64,000 nucleotides of DNA from Chondrus crispus (taxonomy: Eukaryota; Rhodophyta; Florideophyceae; Gigartinales; Gigartinaceae). The notes under the pieces are model-generated. The model ran no database searches. It saw nothing but the letters and a program-made list of their open reading frames with translations, and was not told the DNA's origin. Positions 1-11,525 of the stretch are shown in pieces. The position numbers and the translations under genes are program-made. Positions within the stretch are counted from its first letter, which is position 1. Every line of letters starts with the position of its first letter. The DNA is taken from NCBI RefSeq assembly GCF_000350225.1, contig NW_005179109.1:94912-158911 (forward strand), read 5' to 3'.

Positions 1-531
1 TGAGCAATAGCTCATCACTTTCACAGAGGAGCAGTCGACCAACAGTCGACGGCCGATGAAGTGTGGATTCTGATGACCTATAGCTCGTGTATACACCAGC
101 AGCCATTCCGCGGCATAGACATGAGGAATCTGCATGGTTCTTCGTGCATATACGTGCATCAGAAGTAACGTGCTAACTTAGGGGCTACAGAAGCCCCAAT
201 GGCCGGTTATTATAGTAATAATCAAAAAGAAACTGCCAGGAGAGAAGTCTGGCCGATTGCCCAACGCCTCTTTTGTGGCAATTTTGTGACCTGAATGCAT
301 TTGTCTTTGGACATTTAGCTCTAAAGATATGATTCATACGAATGAATATTTCTCTAGAGAGCTGGCGAAAGATTATAATCAAAGAATTTCTTTATTTCCA
401 CAAAAGGCAGTGAATTGTAGGTGTAACCGTTTACAACAGACGTTGTTGATACCATTCCTCTGTGCATGCTGTAACCTCCACGCCAGGTGAGATATGTGAT
501 ACAGCTATCACTTGGAATGCATCAAATTCTG
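1..531. other. Intergenic, no gene seen
   Basis: No convincing reading frame or RNA gene was seen. The two short ORFs here have no recognisable motif. The segment lies downstream of the minus-strand methylase-like gene and may contain its 3' end. Confidence 0.5.
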
Positions 532-3342
532 TCAAATGGTATCGGTTACAACAGACTTGCGCTTCCCTTGTATTGAGATGTTTGCCAAAGCTGCTGGGCG
601 ATTTGATACGGTCGCCTGACGCTTACGGTTCGACTCTGTCCCAACTAGAGTGACACGCATACGGTAGAATACAGAAAATGATGCAGGAACCACGAAAACC
701 TCCATGGTAGTCTTTCCAGAATCCAAATTCGTACGAGAGAGATCTTTGGACGCACCAGATATCTTGAAAGATACAGCCGACCGGCTGAAGGCTTCCACAC
801 AAGTACTGAAAATTCCCACCCGGTATCTTTGTTTAACATTGTCTTCAGTGGAGTCATTACTTGATATATTTCGATAGACAAATGTCCCGTAGTAAGTTCC
901 AAGTACATCTCCCTTTCTGAAAGCTTTGTTTGCAAATAGTGATTCTTCACGAATGGATAAACCCAATTCAATCTCTTCAAAAGTCCTCAACACGGCCCTG
1001 TCAATTGAATGAAATTTGTGTTTTAGAACTGGCGGCCATGAAGAAAGTGGTCTTGTTCTGAACGAGGAGAGTAGGAGTGGTTCATTCCATAGCTTGCTTA
1101 GAAAATTGATAAAGTACGAGGGGATTGTCGAAAAAGACCCGAACCCCTGCGGGGCACTCCAGCACGATTCCAGGTTATCCAAATTCTCATATCTTCTCAT
1201 TTTTGAACGGGATACTACAAGGGCAGAATCGGTTAAAACTTGTTTTCCCTTGATTTCCCCTTTTTGTATTCGAGCAATAACAGTATTATCTAGATTCCTT
1301 TCAGCAAACAGGAAACATTCCAGATTAGCTTCACAGCGTACGAAGTACCGGATTTCGTTCTCTGGCAAAGTCATACAAGCAATTCCAGTGGCGAAAGATC
1401 GTCCAAATGGATCCACCACAACGTCCTTTGGTATAGTGAAGCGGCGTATCAGCTCCTGAAGCAACTTTTGGCTTTTCTGGTCTCGATGGAGAGGTACTAG
1501 CCCATCTCCAAATCCCCTGCGATAGAGTGTTTCCGATTTTTGTCCAAGAGGCGCATTGTCCAGGACGTGACTGGTTGGTGAGAAACTCGATTGAACAAGC
1601 TGAACTGCTCCATGACGGACATTTTCGGATGAACCGTCGTCTCGAGACGGGTACCGTGGGTGATAAGGAGACCTCTTGAAACCGTCCTCAGTTCTTACTG
1701 CGTGCATGGCGAAGTAGAATAGATTTCCGTATGTGCTTTTTGCAAGCTCAAAATCCATATCCTCGAGGAGTAGGAGCGGGATGTCATCCACCTCAAATGA
1801 AGGCGTTCTGCCGTCTTCATCTGTACATGATTTGAAAGAGGTAGCCCATCTCGAGAAGTCCATTGCAGAGCAAAAGATAATTGCGTGCCCGCCCACTTCA
1901 ACCATATCTTTGGTGCATTCTACCAAACGTTTGCTTTGTTCTTCTGATAAAACGGGGCGATCTGATCCGGAAATAGACTCTGATTTCAATGAGGGCGGCT
2001 CGGTCAAAAGTAGCTTCGACGATTCTGCCAATGAGAAATCAATTGAATCATGAGTGATACGTTCCTCCTCTTCCAGCAGCGACTCGAAGTTACAGCAGTG
2101 GACCCGAAACAATACTGTTTCACAATAACCTTTCAACCTCTTCCTAGCCTCTGCACACTCGCAAAAAGTTTTGCATGGGTCCGTATCGGGGTTTGAAGTG
2201 CTGTCCCCTTCCTGCCCTGAAGCATTATCTTCTTGTCCAATTTCTACAATGACGGCCTCACTAGACCTTTGACTCATTCTGCTCTTTTCGACAACTAAAG
2301 ATTGATGAACTACGAGTTGGAAACGAGCAACAATTGTTGGAGACGGAATGCCGAAACGAAGCGGAAGTGATCCATCACTCGGAACCTCAAATCTCTTCGA
2401 TTCATTCCACGCTGTCAAGGAGTAATGGAACAACGTATCGTCATTCATCGAATCGCGTACATTCTGGACGAAAATCATTGCAAGAGAGCGCAAAACGTTG
2501 TCTACATCTTCACTGCGGCTCTGAGCTCCGAAATGTTGTCCTGTAATACCACCGACAGGATTTCTGAAAGTCTTTCTCTGAGAAGCTGGTGCGTATCCGT
2601 CTGAGCTGTCCTTGATAACAACAAATTCAACCATCTCTAGATTGAAGTGAAGGTATGGCAAGAGACCTTCTTCAGAGTTCACAAATCCAATTGCTTCCAA
2701 AAGGTATCATACTGGGATGATCCCAGCAAAAGCACAATAGACTGAAATACACTCGCAATCCTTTGTGACTGGGATCTTAATTTGTTGTAAGGCGGCTTCA
2801 CTGAAGAGCGTTTTCGGGTTCGCCTAGCGCGTTCCCTTTTCCTGTCCGCATGGTAGCGTTCTGACCTTCTCGATAGAATTTGAAGAGCCCAAAAGAAACA
2901 TATCTGGTGGAGTGTAGTTGGTACACTTGTATTAAATAATTCATTCGACTTTCTTGGCGATGTAGACATAACTTGCACGAGATCGCAGCATACTCCACAT
3001 TTGTGGCTTTGAAGGTGTCCCAAACACGCTTATCGACTTTTCGACCGACTGCAATGCCATCTTCGTTACTGAAAAAACGTTTGCACACACGTAGGTATCC
3101 GAATAAACTTGCAATAACAGATGAATTGATATCGAAATCAAGTGCTTTAATCGTTCCGCGCCTCTGCCCTCTTTCGCCCATTCACAGATAGCCATCAGAG
3201 GCCTGCTTTGTACATCGTAACCATCCGCGTTGCCCACATCCAGAGCACATGAATCTCGGCAAAGCGCAAGTAGAATCATGTTTCTCTTGAAGCTGGTCGC
3301 TCCCTCGGGAACGACACCATTCCTTTGGAGATAAACAGTCAT
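532..3342 (-). pseudogene. Decayed methylase-like protein with SET-like segment
   Basis: Three consecutive minus frames appear to form one gene. 3342-2941 begins MTVYLQRNG. A second frame covers about 2940-2700. A third, 722 codons long and open, runs to TGA at 532. The joins at about 2945 and at a T-run near 2697 are frameshifts or very short introns. In the long frame, around residues 435-480, VVVDPFGRSFATGIAC followed by FVRCEANLECF resembles the SAM-binding motif of DNA N4/N6 methylases (DPFxGSGTT plus a following acidic residue), with a degenerate glycine pattern. Near residues 620-650, LFANKAFRKGDVLGTYYG resembles the N-terminal part of a SET domain; no catalytic SET core (NH.C / Y) was seen. 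A classical DPPY motif was not found. The family assignment is an inference. It is divergently arranged with the ParB/dioxygenase gene at 3977-8313. Confidence 0.45.
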
Positions 3343-3976
3343 GGAAGACGAAATCTGTGCAACTAAACTTGTTGCAGCGATTCAGGTAGTGGGAGACGGT
3401 TGTCCTTGGGATTTAAGACTGTGGCGACGCGCCCTTAACTTCAGCATTGCAGTTCGCTTGAAGTACCGACGCAGCAGAGGGGAGCTTCTCAGTTTACACT
3501 GGGGTCGGACGTGAAATGAATAGGAGGAAAGGGTGTGTGTATTGATAAGGGGTATGCCTGATAGTGGGTGGGGTCGTTTTGTATAATCGGACAGTTGGTA
3601 GAAAGCGTGGAATTTTTGAACCGCACAAAATCGCTATTTAAAAATTGATAAAAGCCGGCCGCCATCGAAGGGTCTCGATGCACAGATGGGAATCCCATTA
3701 GCAGTGTCTGGCATGGTCACGGACGACGTGCATGACTTTGGCTTTCCCGACGCGAAAGGGTGCAGCAACGCTGGGCGAGTAGCCGTTGCGTGGTAACCCG
3801 GGTCGGGTTTCAGGCAAATCTCGAAAGATGACAATGCGCATGGGTCCAAAAGTCGCCGCCTTACGGAACGGCTGTCGCAACCCGCTGGAAGAGCACGTAT
3901 TACAAATCTTCATTCACAACGTCAGCGATCCGTTAATCGCGTCCTTCCAATCGAGGAGAAGCCGCACGGAGAGGCA
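3343..3976. other. Divergent intergenic region
   Basis: About 630 bases separate the presumed starts of the methylase-like gene (minus) and the ParB/dioxygenase gene (plus). The ORFs here are short shadows. It would be the shared promoter region of the pair; no specific TATA or operator could be defended. Confidence 0.35.
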
Positions 3977-5324
3977 TTGAACCTAACTGAGGCAGTTGCT
4001 CAAGATTACGGAACGGGCAGTCGTCGACTCATTGAGCCGCCTTTGAGAAGCGTCCTTAATCACCTTTGCTCACTCGCTAGCTGCTCTCGAGGACCGGATC
4101 CAGCGAGCCACTTGGGAACAGTGGCTACAGAAGAAGTACCATCACCACCAGCTACTCTGAAGGAGATTACCGTCGACTCTGCCGCCCAGAACCCTCCACC
4201 CGTCTTAAAGGGTGTTATCCTCAAACAAAAAGTTTCGCCTGATAGTCCGAAAACACATCCTTCGAGCACGCACACGCGGCGTGGAAACGACACTGAAGAA
4301 GTTTTAACGCCTGAAAGCCCGGACAGGGGTGGAAACTCAGGTCGTTCGAGGGCGATCACAGAGAGTCAGAAGAAGGGAAAAGCAGCATCTACGAGCTCAC
4401 CAAGCAATCAGTCTGATACAATAGTGCTCAGTCCTGCTGTGAACTATGCCAATCAAACGTTTCACCCTGGAATGGTAGTAATACTATCAGATGACTCTGG
4501 CAGAGATCTATGCGATGCAGTAATCGCAGGTTCAAATATAAGACCATCAACCGTTTGTAGAGTCATCAAGGGTCAGTCGTTGATCACTAAAAATGGTCCG
4601 TTTGCATCGAAAGACTTTATTGCGGTCAAGGTTACCAACATAAAAGTCAAGAGAAACACAAATATCCGTACCGGATGCTTGGAATCAGAGGAGCAAGCCC
4701 CAAGGCTTTGACAAGGTTGAAAGGAAGAATGTATATGCATGGGATGCTGCAAACATTTCGTTTCCTGATGCAGGCCCACCTCGACGCCAAGTACATGACG
4801 GAAGGATTGTCGAGGAAGAAAAATCGGGCGCGATCGCGCGCGATCCCGAAGCGAGGTACGAAGTTCCCGTAAGTGCTTTATCGGATCCTGTAAAAGTTGA
4901 TACCAGCCGTGCAGGTCGTGATTACAGTCCCTCGTGGCAAAGGCAATTGCTGGTCCTTTCCGATCAACCTCTTGTTGCCTCAAAAGCCCAAGGCGTTTCG
5001 TGGGGTGCAGCTGCGCAGAATCCTGCCGTCGTAACACGCTTCATCCCTGATGCGGAGGAGGACGGTGACTCTAAATTCGAGAGATGCATAAAGAAATGGC
5101 CCAAGCTGTCGGAAACAGCTGTTTTTGACGAAGCCGATTCCGTGCAGTCTCTTCGGAGAAGTGCCGCAGCTCCCGCTGAATCCTCTGGTCAGTCAGTTGA
5201 AATATTTGGGTTGGATGTTGATGGCGACGAGGTCTACATTCCTTACATTTCGGACAATGAAGAAAACGAAGAAGTGAATGACCTCATGAATCGCCTACCC
5301 CCTCCGGCTCGTCTGGGGGACTAC

Positions 5325-5835
5325 ATTCAGAAGGAAGTCAGGATTCGCTTCGATCAGTTAATCCTTCCAGCATTCGGTACTCGCAGTATTCGTACCTCTC
5401 ATGTCGACGATCTTGACGAGGATATGAGACGGGGAGATTTTGTCTCTGGATCACTGGGAAAGGTTGCCGTGGCTATGCACAGAACAGTCAAGGGAAAACG
5501 GCTATTTGCCAAGCTTGAGTTTGGACTTGGGAACAAGGACAATGAGCTTCCTTTGTACGAAATGGACGAGGGAGGTCACCGGAGACTCGTTGAGCTCATT
5601 ATAATCGACGGACTGCATCGAACATCAGCAATGTACAAGTTTCATCGTCTTCTGGCAAAAGAACGGAGGCTTCTATTAAGCGAAAGCAAACTGTACATAA
5701 CAGTTGTCCTATGGGAGAGAATTGATGCTCTTCGGATGACTGAGGAGGAGTTGATAGCAATTGGGAATGAAATGAATCAGAGAGGGGAGAGAAGAGCACC
5801 GGCTACATTTGATGATCTGGTGTACTTCTCTGTTT
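5325..5835 (+). other. ParB/sulfiredoxin-like domain within the 3977-8313 gene
   Basis: The translated segment has a leading strand-rich part (IRFDQLILP), a long insert, and then IIIDGLHRTSAMYKF at about 5598-5642. ParB-fold nucleases and related DNA-modification partners carry a G-x-HR-x-x-A motif in this position (here D-G-L-H-R-T-S-A). It is followed by a strand (LYITVVLWE) and by MTEEELIAIGNEMNQRGER, which recalls the post-motif helices of ParB-like proteins. In phages, ParB-like domains are often paired with DNA methylases, and a methylase-like gene is the divergent neighbour here. The fold is inferred from the motif alone. Confidence 0.5.
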
Positions 5836-7829
5836 CATGCATTAGATTTCATGTGGAACGGCTGAAGACCAGGAAACTCTCCTTGAATTCTCGAGCAGTG
5901 TTCAAGTCCTTTATGTTTTCCGGCCCATTCCAGACAAAAAGGGGTTCACCCAACGGCGATTTGCTCGTATTGCATTGACGTTCTACAGACACTCAGAAGT
6001 GTATGAGAAATTCAGGAATCTTTGGAATCGGAACCCTGTCGTGAGGATAACACATGTTGAGGATACTGCCTTCCATCGCCTTGCAGCTGGAACGCAGATT
6101 CTTGCTTTGGAATGTGTCATAGGGTTGCTGTTGTATGTAAGAAACAAAGGTGCGAAGGGTACATTCAGAAGTGGAGCACGGACATTCTTTGAAGAGGTTC
6201 AGAAGCTGGAAAATATCACACGAGATAGGGGTCAGCGACACAATATGGCAGTAGAGGAGATTATGACCTTGCCAAGTTCACCAGGTAGTACTGTACGTGA
6301 AGTGCTCGTCAACACAATGGCCAAATTTCAGGTCCACGGATCAACCAGGGCATCTGTAGTCAAAAGAGAAAGCGAGCGTATTGCTCGCCGAAAAAAGTTC
6401 ACGAGGCAGTTATCCAAGGCTGTTACGGAACGTCAGAGAGATTTCGAACACGAAGCACAAAAGGATTCCAATACGTCAATGGCTATCGCGGCGCAACGCA
6501 AGTCTTCGAGGACAAAACCAGCAGAACCATCGAATGAGCTGACTCTTTTGATGCAAAACTATACAAACAACAGAAGGCATACCGTTGGAAGCCTCAAAAG
6601 AAGAGTGGGTCCGACAAGAATCATAGCACACGTTGGGACAGCGACTTCGACAAAGATGCGTTAGATATTCCAAGGAAACATCCAGATAAGGTTCCTAAAC
6701 CTGTTGAAGAGGAGTTAGAGGGGTCTGGGGAGAACAATCGTTCTGGTGAAGAGGAAGAGAAACGAACCTCTGTTCAAGAATGTCACCCACTTGACGATCA
6801 CGTCCCCCCGTTCCCAGAACACTTGCGAATTACTCGGCGTAGACCTGGATATGAGGAAAAATGGTTCCAGATGTATGCTTTGATTCTAGATGGTCTGCTA
6901 TCTACGGCACTCTTCGACCGGATTGAATCTAATAATGCTATTACGGAGTGCGTCTCACCCGTCCTTCAGATTCTTGGAGTTCTAGACAACCATCGGGCTG
7001 TTCACTTCGTCCCGAAGACCTTCGAAGCATTCACCACTGTCTGTGGGGACACGCTAACCTACAAGTGCAGAGAGGAATGGGACCGTTCTGTCTCTGTAAT
7101 ATGACCGAAGAGACGCATAGGAGATACGAGAGCCTCCTCCCTACGAATGAAACATCAGATGCTCGTCCAGCAAAGACCAGTGTCAAAAAGGAAGATTTTA
7201 AAGAAATGGAAAATGGAAAGAAGGATCAACCGGCGCTTACGGACGGGCTTTGTTTGCTTGGAAGACTCAGGAACTTCACGAAAACGGTTACTGCATTCTT
7301 TGAGATTTCATGGTGGTAGGATGTGATGACCCGCCGAAGCCGGATGACGTTCCATCATCTGCACCCAGTAGCAACCCGTGGGAAACTGTTCTGATGTACT
7401 TTAGTGCTTTGTTTCCTGGCGAGAAGGTATTAATCAACGGTCGAAGAACAGAGACTTGGGGCAGGATTCATAACAAGAACAGCGCCGGTAACGATGGTAC
7501 TGATGGCGAACTTCGTTTCATTACTAAGCGAAAGGCCCTGTTCGAGGATCTAGAAGCTTGTTGTGCAGAAGAAGGGGATGAAGCATTTCAAGTCATGAAG
7601 TGCAAAGCAGAGGCTGAGGTTACTGTGGCCATGGCGCTTTTTTTCCTTCGGATGACTTCAAAGAGCATGAAGAAGCCTAATACGCATGAGTGCAACCTCA
7701 ATGTCTATAGGGAGTATGATGATATGGATGAAGGGGTTAATTGCAAAAAAACCTTTCATCAGTCGCTGATGAGAATGAGGCGTGCTCCATTCCGAGCAGC
7801 GGAAGTCGAATTCTTCTGACGGGAAAAGG

Positions 7830-8115
7830 TTGCAAGAGACAAGCAATTCATTCAGATTATGCAGCTGAAGAACAGAAAGAGGGATCCGAATGTGGGAATA
7901 GCAGCTTCTTTACGATTTTCACGGGATGCGATCCCGGTACCATTTGGGTGTGGCCTCGTACGCACATCTATAAGTTTGCGCCTAAACCCAAAAGGCAGAT
8001 GTGGGCAAATCTCGTGGAAGCGAAACTGGTAACGTTCCCACCACACTCAACATTTGTTGGACGTGCTGATCTGGAACATGCTGGTGCAGACTACTATGAA
8101 CGCCCTGAGATGCTA
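7830..8115 (+). other. 2-oxoglutarate/Fe(II) dioxygenase core domain
   Basis: The frame shows GCKRQAIHSDY, with the iron ligands H (7849-7851) and D (7855-7857) in an HxD motif. About 73 residues later comes PPHSTFVGRADLEHAGADYYER, whose H (8077-8079) is the expected distal ligand. An Arg eight residues further on could bind the 2OG carboxylate. This HxD...H...R order is the double-stranded beta-helix dioxygenase signature. The substrate cannot be told from sequence; with ParB-like and methylase-like neighbours, oxidation of a modified base or of a chromatin protein is plausible. After the distal His the frame loses family-like character, probably through another frameshift. Confidence 0.6.
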
Positions 8116-8542
8116 GTGGCGAAGTCAGTCGAAAAGGAATCTACTTTGTACAACCACAGACGGCCTGTAGTGCAATGCGCCTGTCGGGCAGAGACGGCGG
8201 TCCGATGGTCCAGCAAAAACAACAACAGCGACAAAAAGAAGAACTGCCGATGGCACAGCGCTACGGAGTGTCCGACTCTCCCTTCTCCGTTTAAACGAGC
8301 TTGCGACTCGTAGTAGCTCGGATCCCTGATGGGGGGGCACAGAGAAATAGCCCGGCCCGGGATCGGTGTGGTAGAGACTTGCGAAGAGATCTGCTCGACG
8401 AGTGTGGAGTGGGGCGCGTACGTAGGTACCCCGGTTCCACTGGGTTGTAAGGCCAATGCTAGTTGAGCTTCTTCGACACCTTTTAACGCGACAAGGCCTT
8501 CGACGGGGGCGTCGCAACGCAGCCCGACGGGATGAAATGAAA

Positions 8543-8785
8543 GTAGCAGCGCTACGTCAACCGTGCCGCCCGATGGCTCGAAACACCTACACCGGTTCGG
8601 TCGCAACCGACACCGATGGTACCAACACTGGCTCGTACTACGACGGAGCCCTTCGAGGGAGACGTCGTTGCAACGGTTTCCGTCGGAAAATGGGTCACAG
8701 TAGCAGCGGTACGTCAACTGTGTCGCCCGATGGCTCGAAACACCTACACCGGTTCGGTCGCAACCGAGGCCGATGGCACCAACAC
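8543..8785. repeat. Direct repeat, two ~86-bp copies
   Basis: Copies at about 8543-8628 and 8700-8785 share the same run (GTAGCAGC...ACGTCAAC, GCCCGATGGCTCGAAACACC, ...ACCAACAC) with a few substitutions and 157-base spacing. They follow the end of the dioxygenase gene. Origin unknown. Confidence 0.75.
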
Positions 8786-9430
8786 AAGGTAAGGGGAAAA
8801 TAGGTAGAATTAGAGATAGAAAAGGATAGGGAAATAAAGGAAAGAGAAAAGGGAATCCCGAGCGATGGAGGATGCCGTAGGTTTAGGTAAAAGGGAGCGT
8901 CTTGGTAGAGACGGACTTCGACCAAGGCGACATTCAACCCCGGCAACTCGGGTTGGTTTATTGACTTGTTCGGTCAAAGGGCTAAGTTATATAGAGCCCC
9001 GCCGGGGCGAGTACAGTAGCTCCCGGCTCTAGATTCTAGATCTAATCTAGTGTCAGCAAAATTAATGCCAACTAATTAACTAAATAAAATAAAATAATTA
9101 AAAATTAAAACTGTGCAATTATTCACACGTGTGTCCCCCAAACCCGGACTACTTTTCGTATCCAAATGTTTTCCTTTCTTTTCACCCCCCTTTCCAGGTG
9201 CGTATTGCACTACACGGCCACTTCGAGGACACATGTACTTTATACGTTATAAAGACAAGGGTATGTTTGGAGATCAATTCCACATGCACTCCACCTTCAA
9301 GGTTTCGTGGCAAAACTCAGAGAAGAGAAGGGAATCTGATGATGATTCGAAATAGCGTATGTTGGCAATAATCGTTTTCAAGATTGTCACTGCAAGGGGA
9401 CCATTGCCCTCTCTTAGGCTTTCATTGACA
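8786..9430. other. Non-coding or possible exon remnant
   Basis: No clear gene. A pyrimidine tract ending in CAG (about 9177-9198) precedes a short plus frame that stops at about 9353 and ends in SEKRRESDDDSK, so a last exon is conceivable. Around 9050-9110 the sequence is AT-rich. The product is not recognised. Confidence 0.2.
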
Positions 9431-10465
9431 GCGCGGGCGGAGAGCAGGGGTGCGCCGGAGCTTTTTACCGACTTTTGCAGGCGGTGGGTAGCGACGCGAT
9501 TCGCTGGCGCAGGGAGCGCCGCGTGGGGCCGCGGCTCGCGAACGAGCTGATGGAGCGCGAGCGCAGCTCGGGCGGCGCGTGGCGGCGGAGGGAGCATGTG
9601 GAGGCGGGAGAGGCTGGAGGGCTGCTGGAGTTGCCGAGTGCGCGGGGGCGAAAGCACGGCATATATTGAAAATGAATATAATTATAATGCGATAATTGAA
9701 AATACTTTGTGAGTTTAGTATCACCAGGGGGTTTCTGGCGGACCGGTACACCGGTCAAATCGAGAAACTGGAGGGGCAGAGGTTCGAACAGGTGGGGGGG
9801 CAATGGGGAGACTCACGCCCACTCATGCCCCCTGCGTTCGAGCCGCGCCGGGAACTTTACGTTTGGCATTATTTAATTCCCTTTTGCTAGTTTTTTTCCA
9901 CCGCAAATGGAGATGGCCTGCACTTCGTCCTGCACCACGTAAAAGAATTTCGAATCTCGCTCCCTTCCTCGCATCTGCTCTCTCCTTGCCCCGTGCCCCT
10001 CCTAGCACACTTCTCCTCTCCCCCCGGCATAACCCCGCGGCCCCCTCCGCGGCCTCCCTTGAGTTCACCGCCATGTACCTGGAACAGATGTCCCTCTTGC
10101 AGACGTTCCCACCGCCGCCGACCTCTGTCACGCTCCCCCCGCACCTTCACACGCTCTTCGAAGCGCTGCCGCTCAACATGTAGGCCCCGCTGCCACACGT
10201 GCGCGAGCTCCTGCGGCGCCTACTGCACCACCTGTACGACGCGCTGCACCCGTCGTCCGCGATGATCGCCGCGTGCACCCTAGCCCTCTCTTGCGCCCGT
10301 GCACCGCCACCAGTTCGCGTCGCTGGGCCTGGTCCATCTACTGCTGACGGCCTTGCCGCCGCTCCTGCCGCACCAGGCCCTCGGCCCGCTGCTATGATCC
10401 ACGGCCCGCGCCGTGCTCGACGGCCCGGTCGTCGCGCTCGCGTGCATTTGTGGAAGAGATCTCAA
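9431..10465. other. GC-rich islands with short frames
   Basis: Two strongly GC-rich blocks (about 9431-9660 and 9930-10465), with third positions rich in C/G, are separated by AT-rich DNA. Plus-strand fragments such as FTAMYLEQMSLLQTF (10064 on) followed by HVRELLRRLLHHLYDALHP look protein-like but are broken by a stop. They could be remnants of GC-rich host exons, compositionally like the block at 62.7-63.9 kb. No family recognised. Confidence 0.25.
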
Positions 10466-10763
10466 CTAAGTTTTACCAATGCGACAATAGAGGATGCTTC
10501 GATTATTCTGTATGGGATCGGAATTATTGAGCATAGCAGTCCTTCATTCCGTGGGGCGACGGCATATCTTATCGATCCGTCGCGCAGTAGCAGAGACGGG
10601 TTCTGCCGTCGGAAAAGGTTGGCATGGATGGTGTGAGAAGAAACTTGGAATCTCGGTGAGCTAGGAAAAGGGACGCTTTTTTCGGAGTTAGTCCTACGCT
10701 CCCATCGCCAATTCTACTCCAGAAGCACATCAAGTCCCCTCGTAGTAACCGCCCTCCTTACAA

Positions 10764-11219
10764 ATGCACCTACAAATGCCGTCAGCAATTCCCGTCCCGC
10801 AACTACCACAGCAAAGTCTTGGTCAAGAGCCGCCGAATGTTCAGCAGATCCGAACGGGACCCAACTTGACAAATGTTTGGAAAAATAACTTTTATTCATC
10901 CTCTGCACTGATAATTGGTACCAAGTTCTACAAACTCACAAAGAGTACACAGCTCATTCTTGAGCAGTTAGGGGGAAACACTAAGGTCTTTTTATACCAA
11001 AGTATACTTCAGTTCCTGTGGGGTCGCCCGTTTGTATCGCAAGCAATCGCTACGAGACCTCTACCTGCGGGAGCAATTGTAGCACGGGGCCACGGGAATC
11101 ACCATGGTGAATCGGTGCACTGCACCGCTACATCGAAGGAATCTGTGCCACTTATGCACTTTGTAGGGTGCAGATCTATAGAACCTTCATGTCATCAGGA
11201 ACTGGGCGTTCGCCAGTAG
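10764..11219 (+). CDS. Hypothetical ORF, 151 aa
   Basis: An open frame with no recognised domain. The middle (ALIIGTKFYKLTKSTQLILE) has ordinary composition. It may be an exon or relic, and coding status is uncertain. The region to 11525 contains nothing else that can be supported. Confidence 0.2.
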   Translation: MHLQMPSAIPVPQLPQQSLGQEPPNVQQIRTGPNLTNVWKNNFYSSSALIIGTKFYKLTKSTQLILEQLGGNTKVFLYQSILQFLWGRPFVSQAIATRPLPAGAIVARGHGNHHGESVHCTATSKESVPLMHFVGCRSIEPSCHQELGVRQ

Positions 11220-11525
11220 GCTTCTGAGGAAGGTGCAACCAATTACTCATCTGCTCAAGTGCATGAGGTATACCTCCCTCAAGGTTGACGCAAACCTAAC
11301 CCAGCCACCCCCTAAAGAAAAGCTCTGTTATAGCAGGGTATAGATTTCAAACGCTCCTTGGAGTGAAGGAGCTGGAGCTCGAGATGTGGATCCACGATGG
11401 CGAAACATTAGATCTCATGTGGGATGACATGTGGTAGTACTCCTGAATGATCTCACCGGAAGTTGTCCTCCAGCTATTCATTTTACACTATGGTATGGAG
11501 CTCTACCTTTAGCTTAACAGTAACA

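Larger units (their letters stand above)
3977..8313 (+). pseudogene. Multidomain ParB-like / 2OG-Fe(II) dioxygenase gene, frameshifted
   Basis: A chain of plus frames reads as one protein: 3977-4711, about 4644-5978, about 5930-6664, about 6545-7104, about 7090-7319, 7310-7819 and 7741-8313. The frame changes at about 4690, 5930, 6590, 7090, 7310 and 7760, each with only a short overlap. Small indels (decay) are therefore more likely than introns. In order: a low-complexity Ser/Pro/Thr-rich N-terminus; a small domain at about 4460-4640; a ParB-like segment at about 5330-5830; a basic, Glu-rich linker at about 6300-6800; a charged linker; and a C-terminal dioxygenase at about 7830-8110. The gene is divergent from the methylase-like gene at 532-3342. 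I do not recognise this exact architecture. It could belong to a large DNA transposon or giant-virus-like insertion. Confidence 0.5.

Noticed and set aside
532-1000. Complete SET methyltransferase domain
   Set aside because: Only the N-terminal G-x-F-A...KGD...Y-x-G pattern is visible; catalytic motifs are absent, so only 'SET-like' is claimed.
9113-9355. Possible PTEN-like C2 exon
   Set aside because: Only a few residues recall the C2 pattern (MFGDQFHMHSTF); too weak to name.
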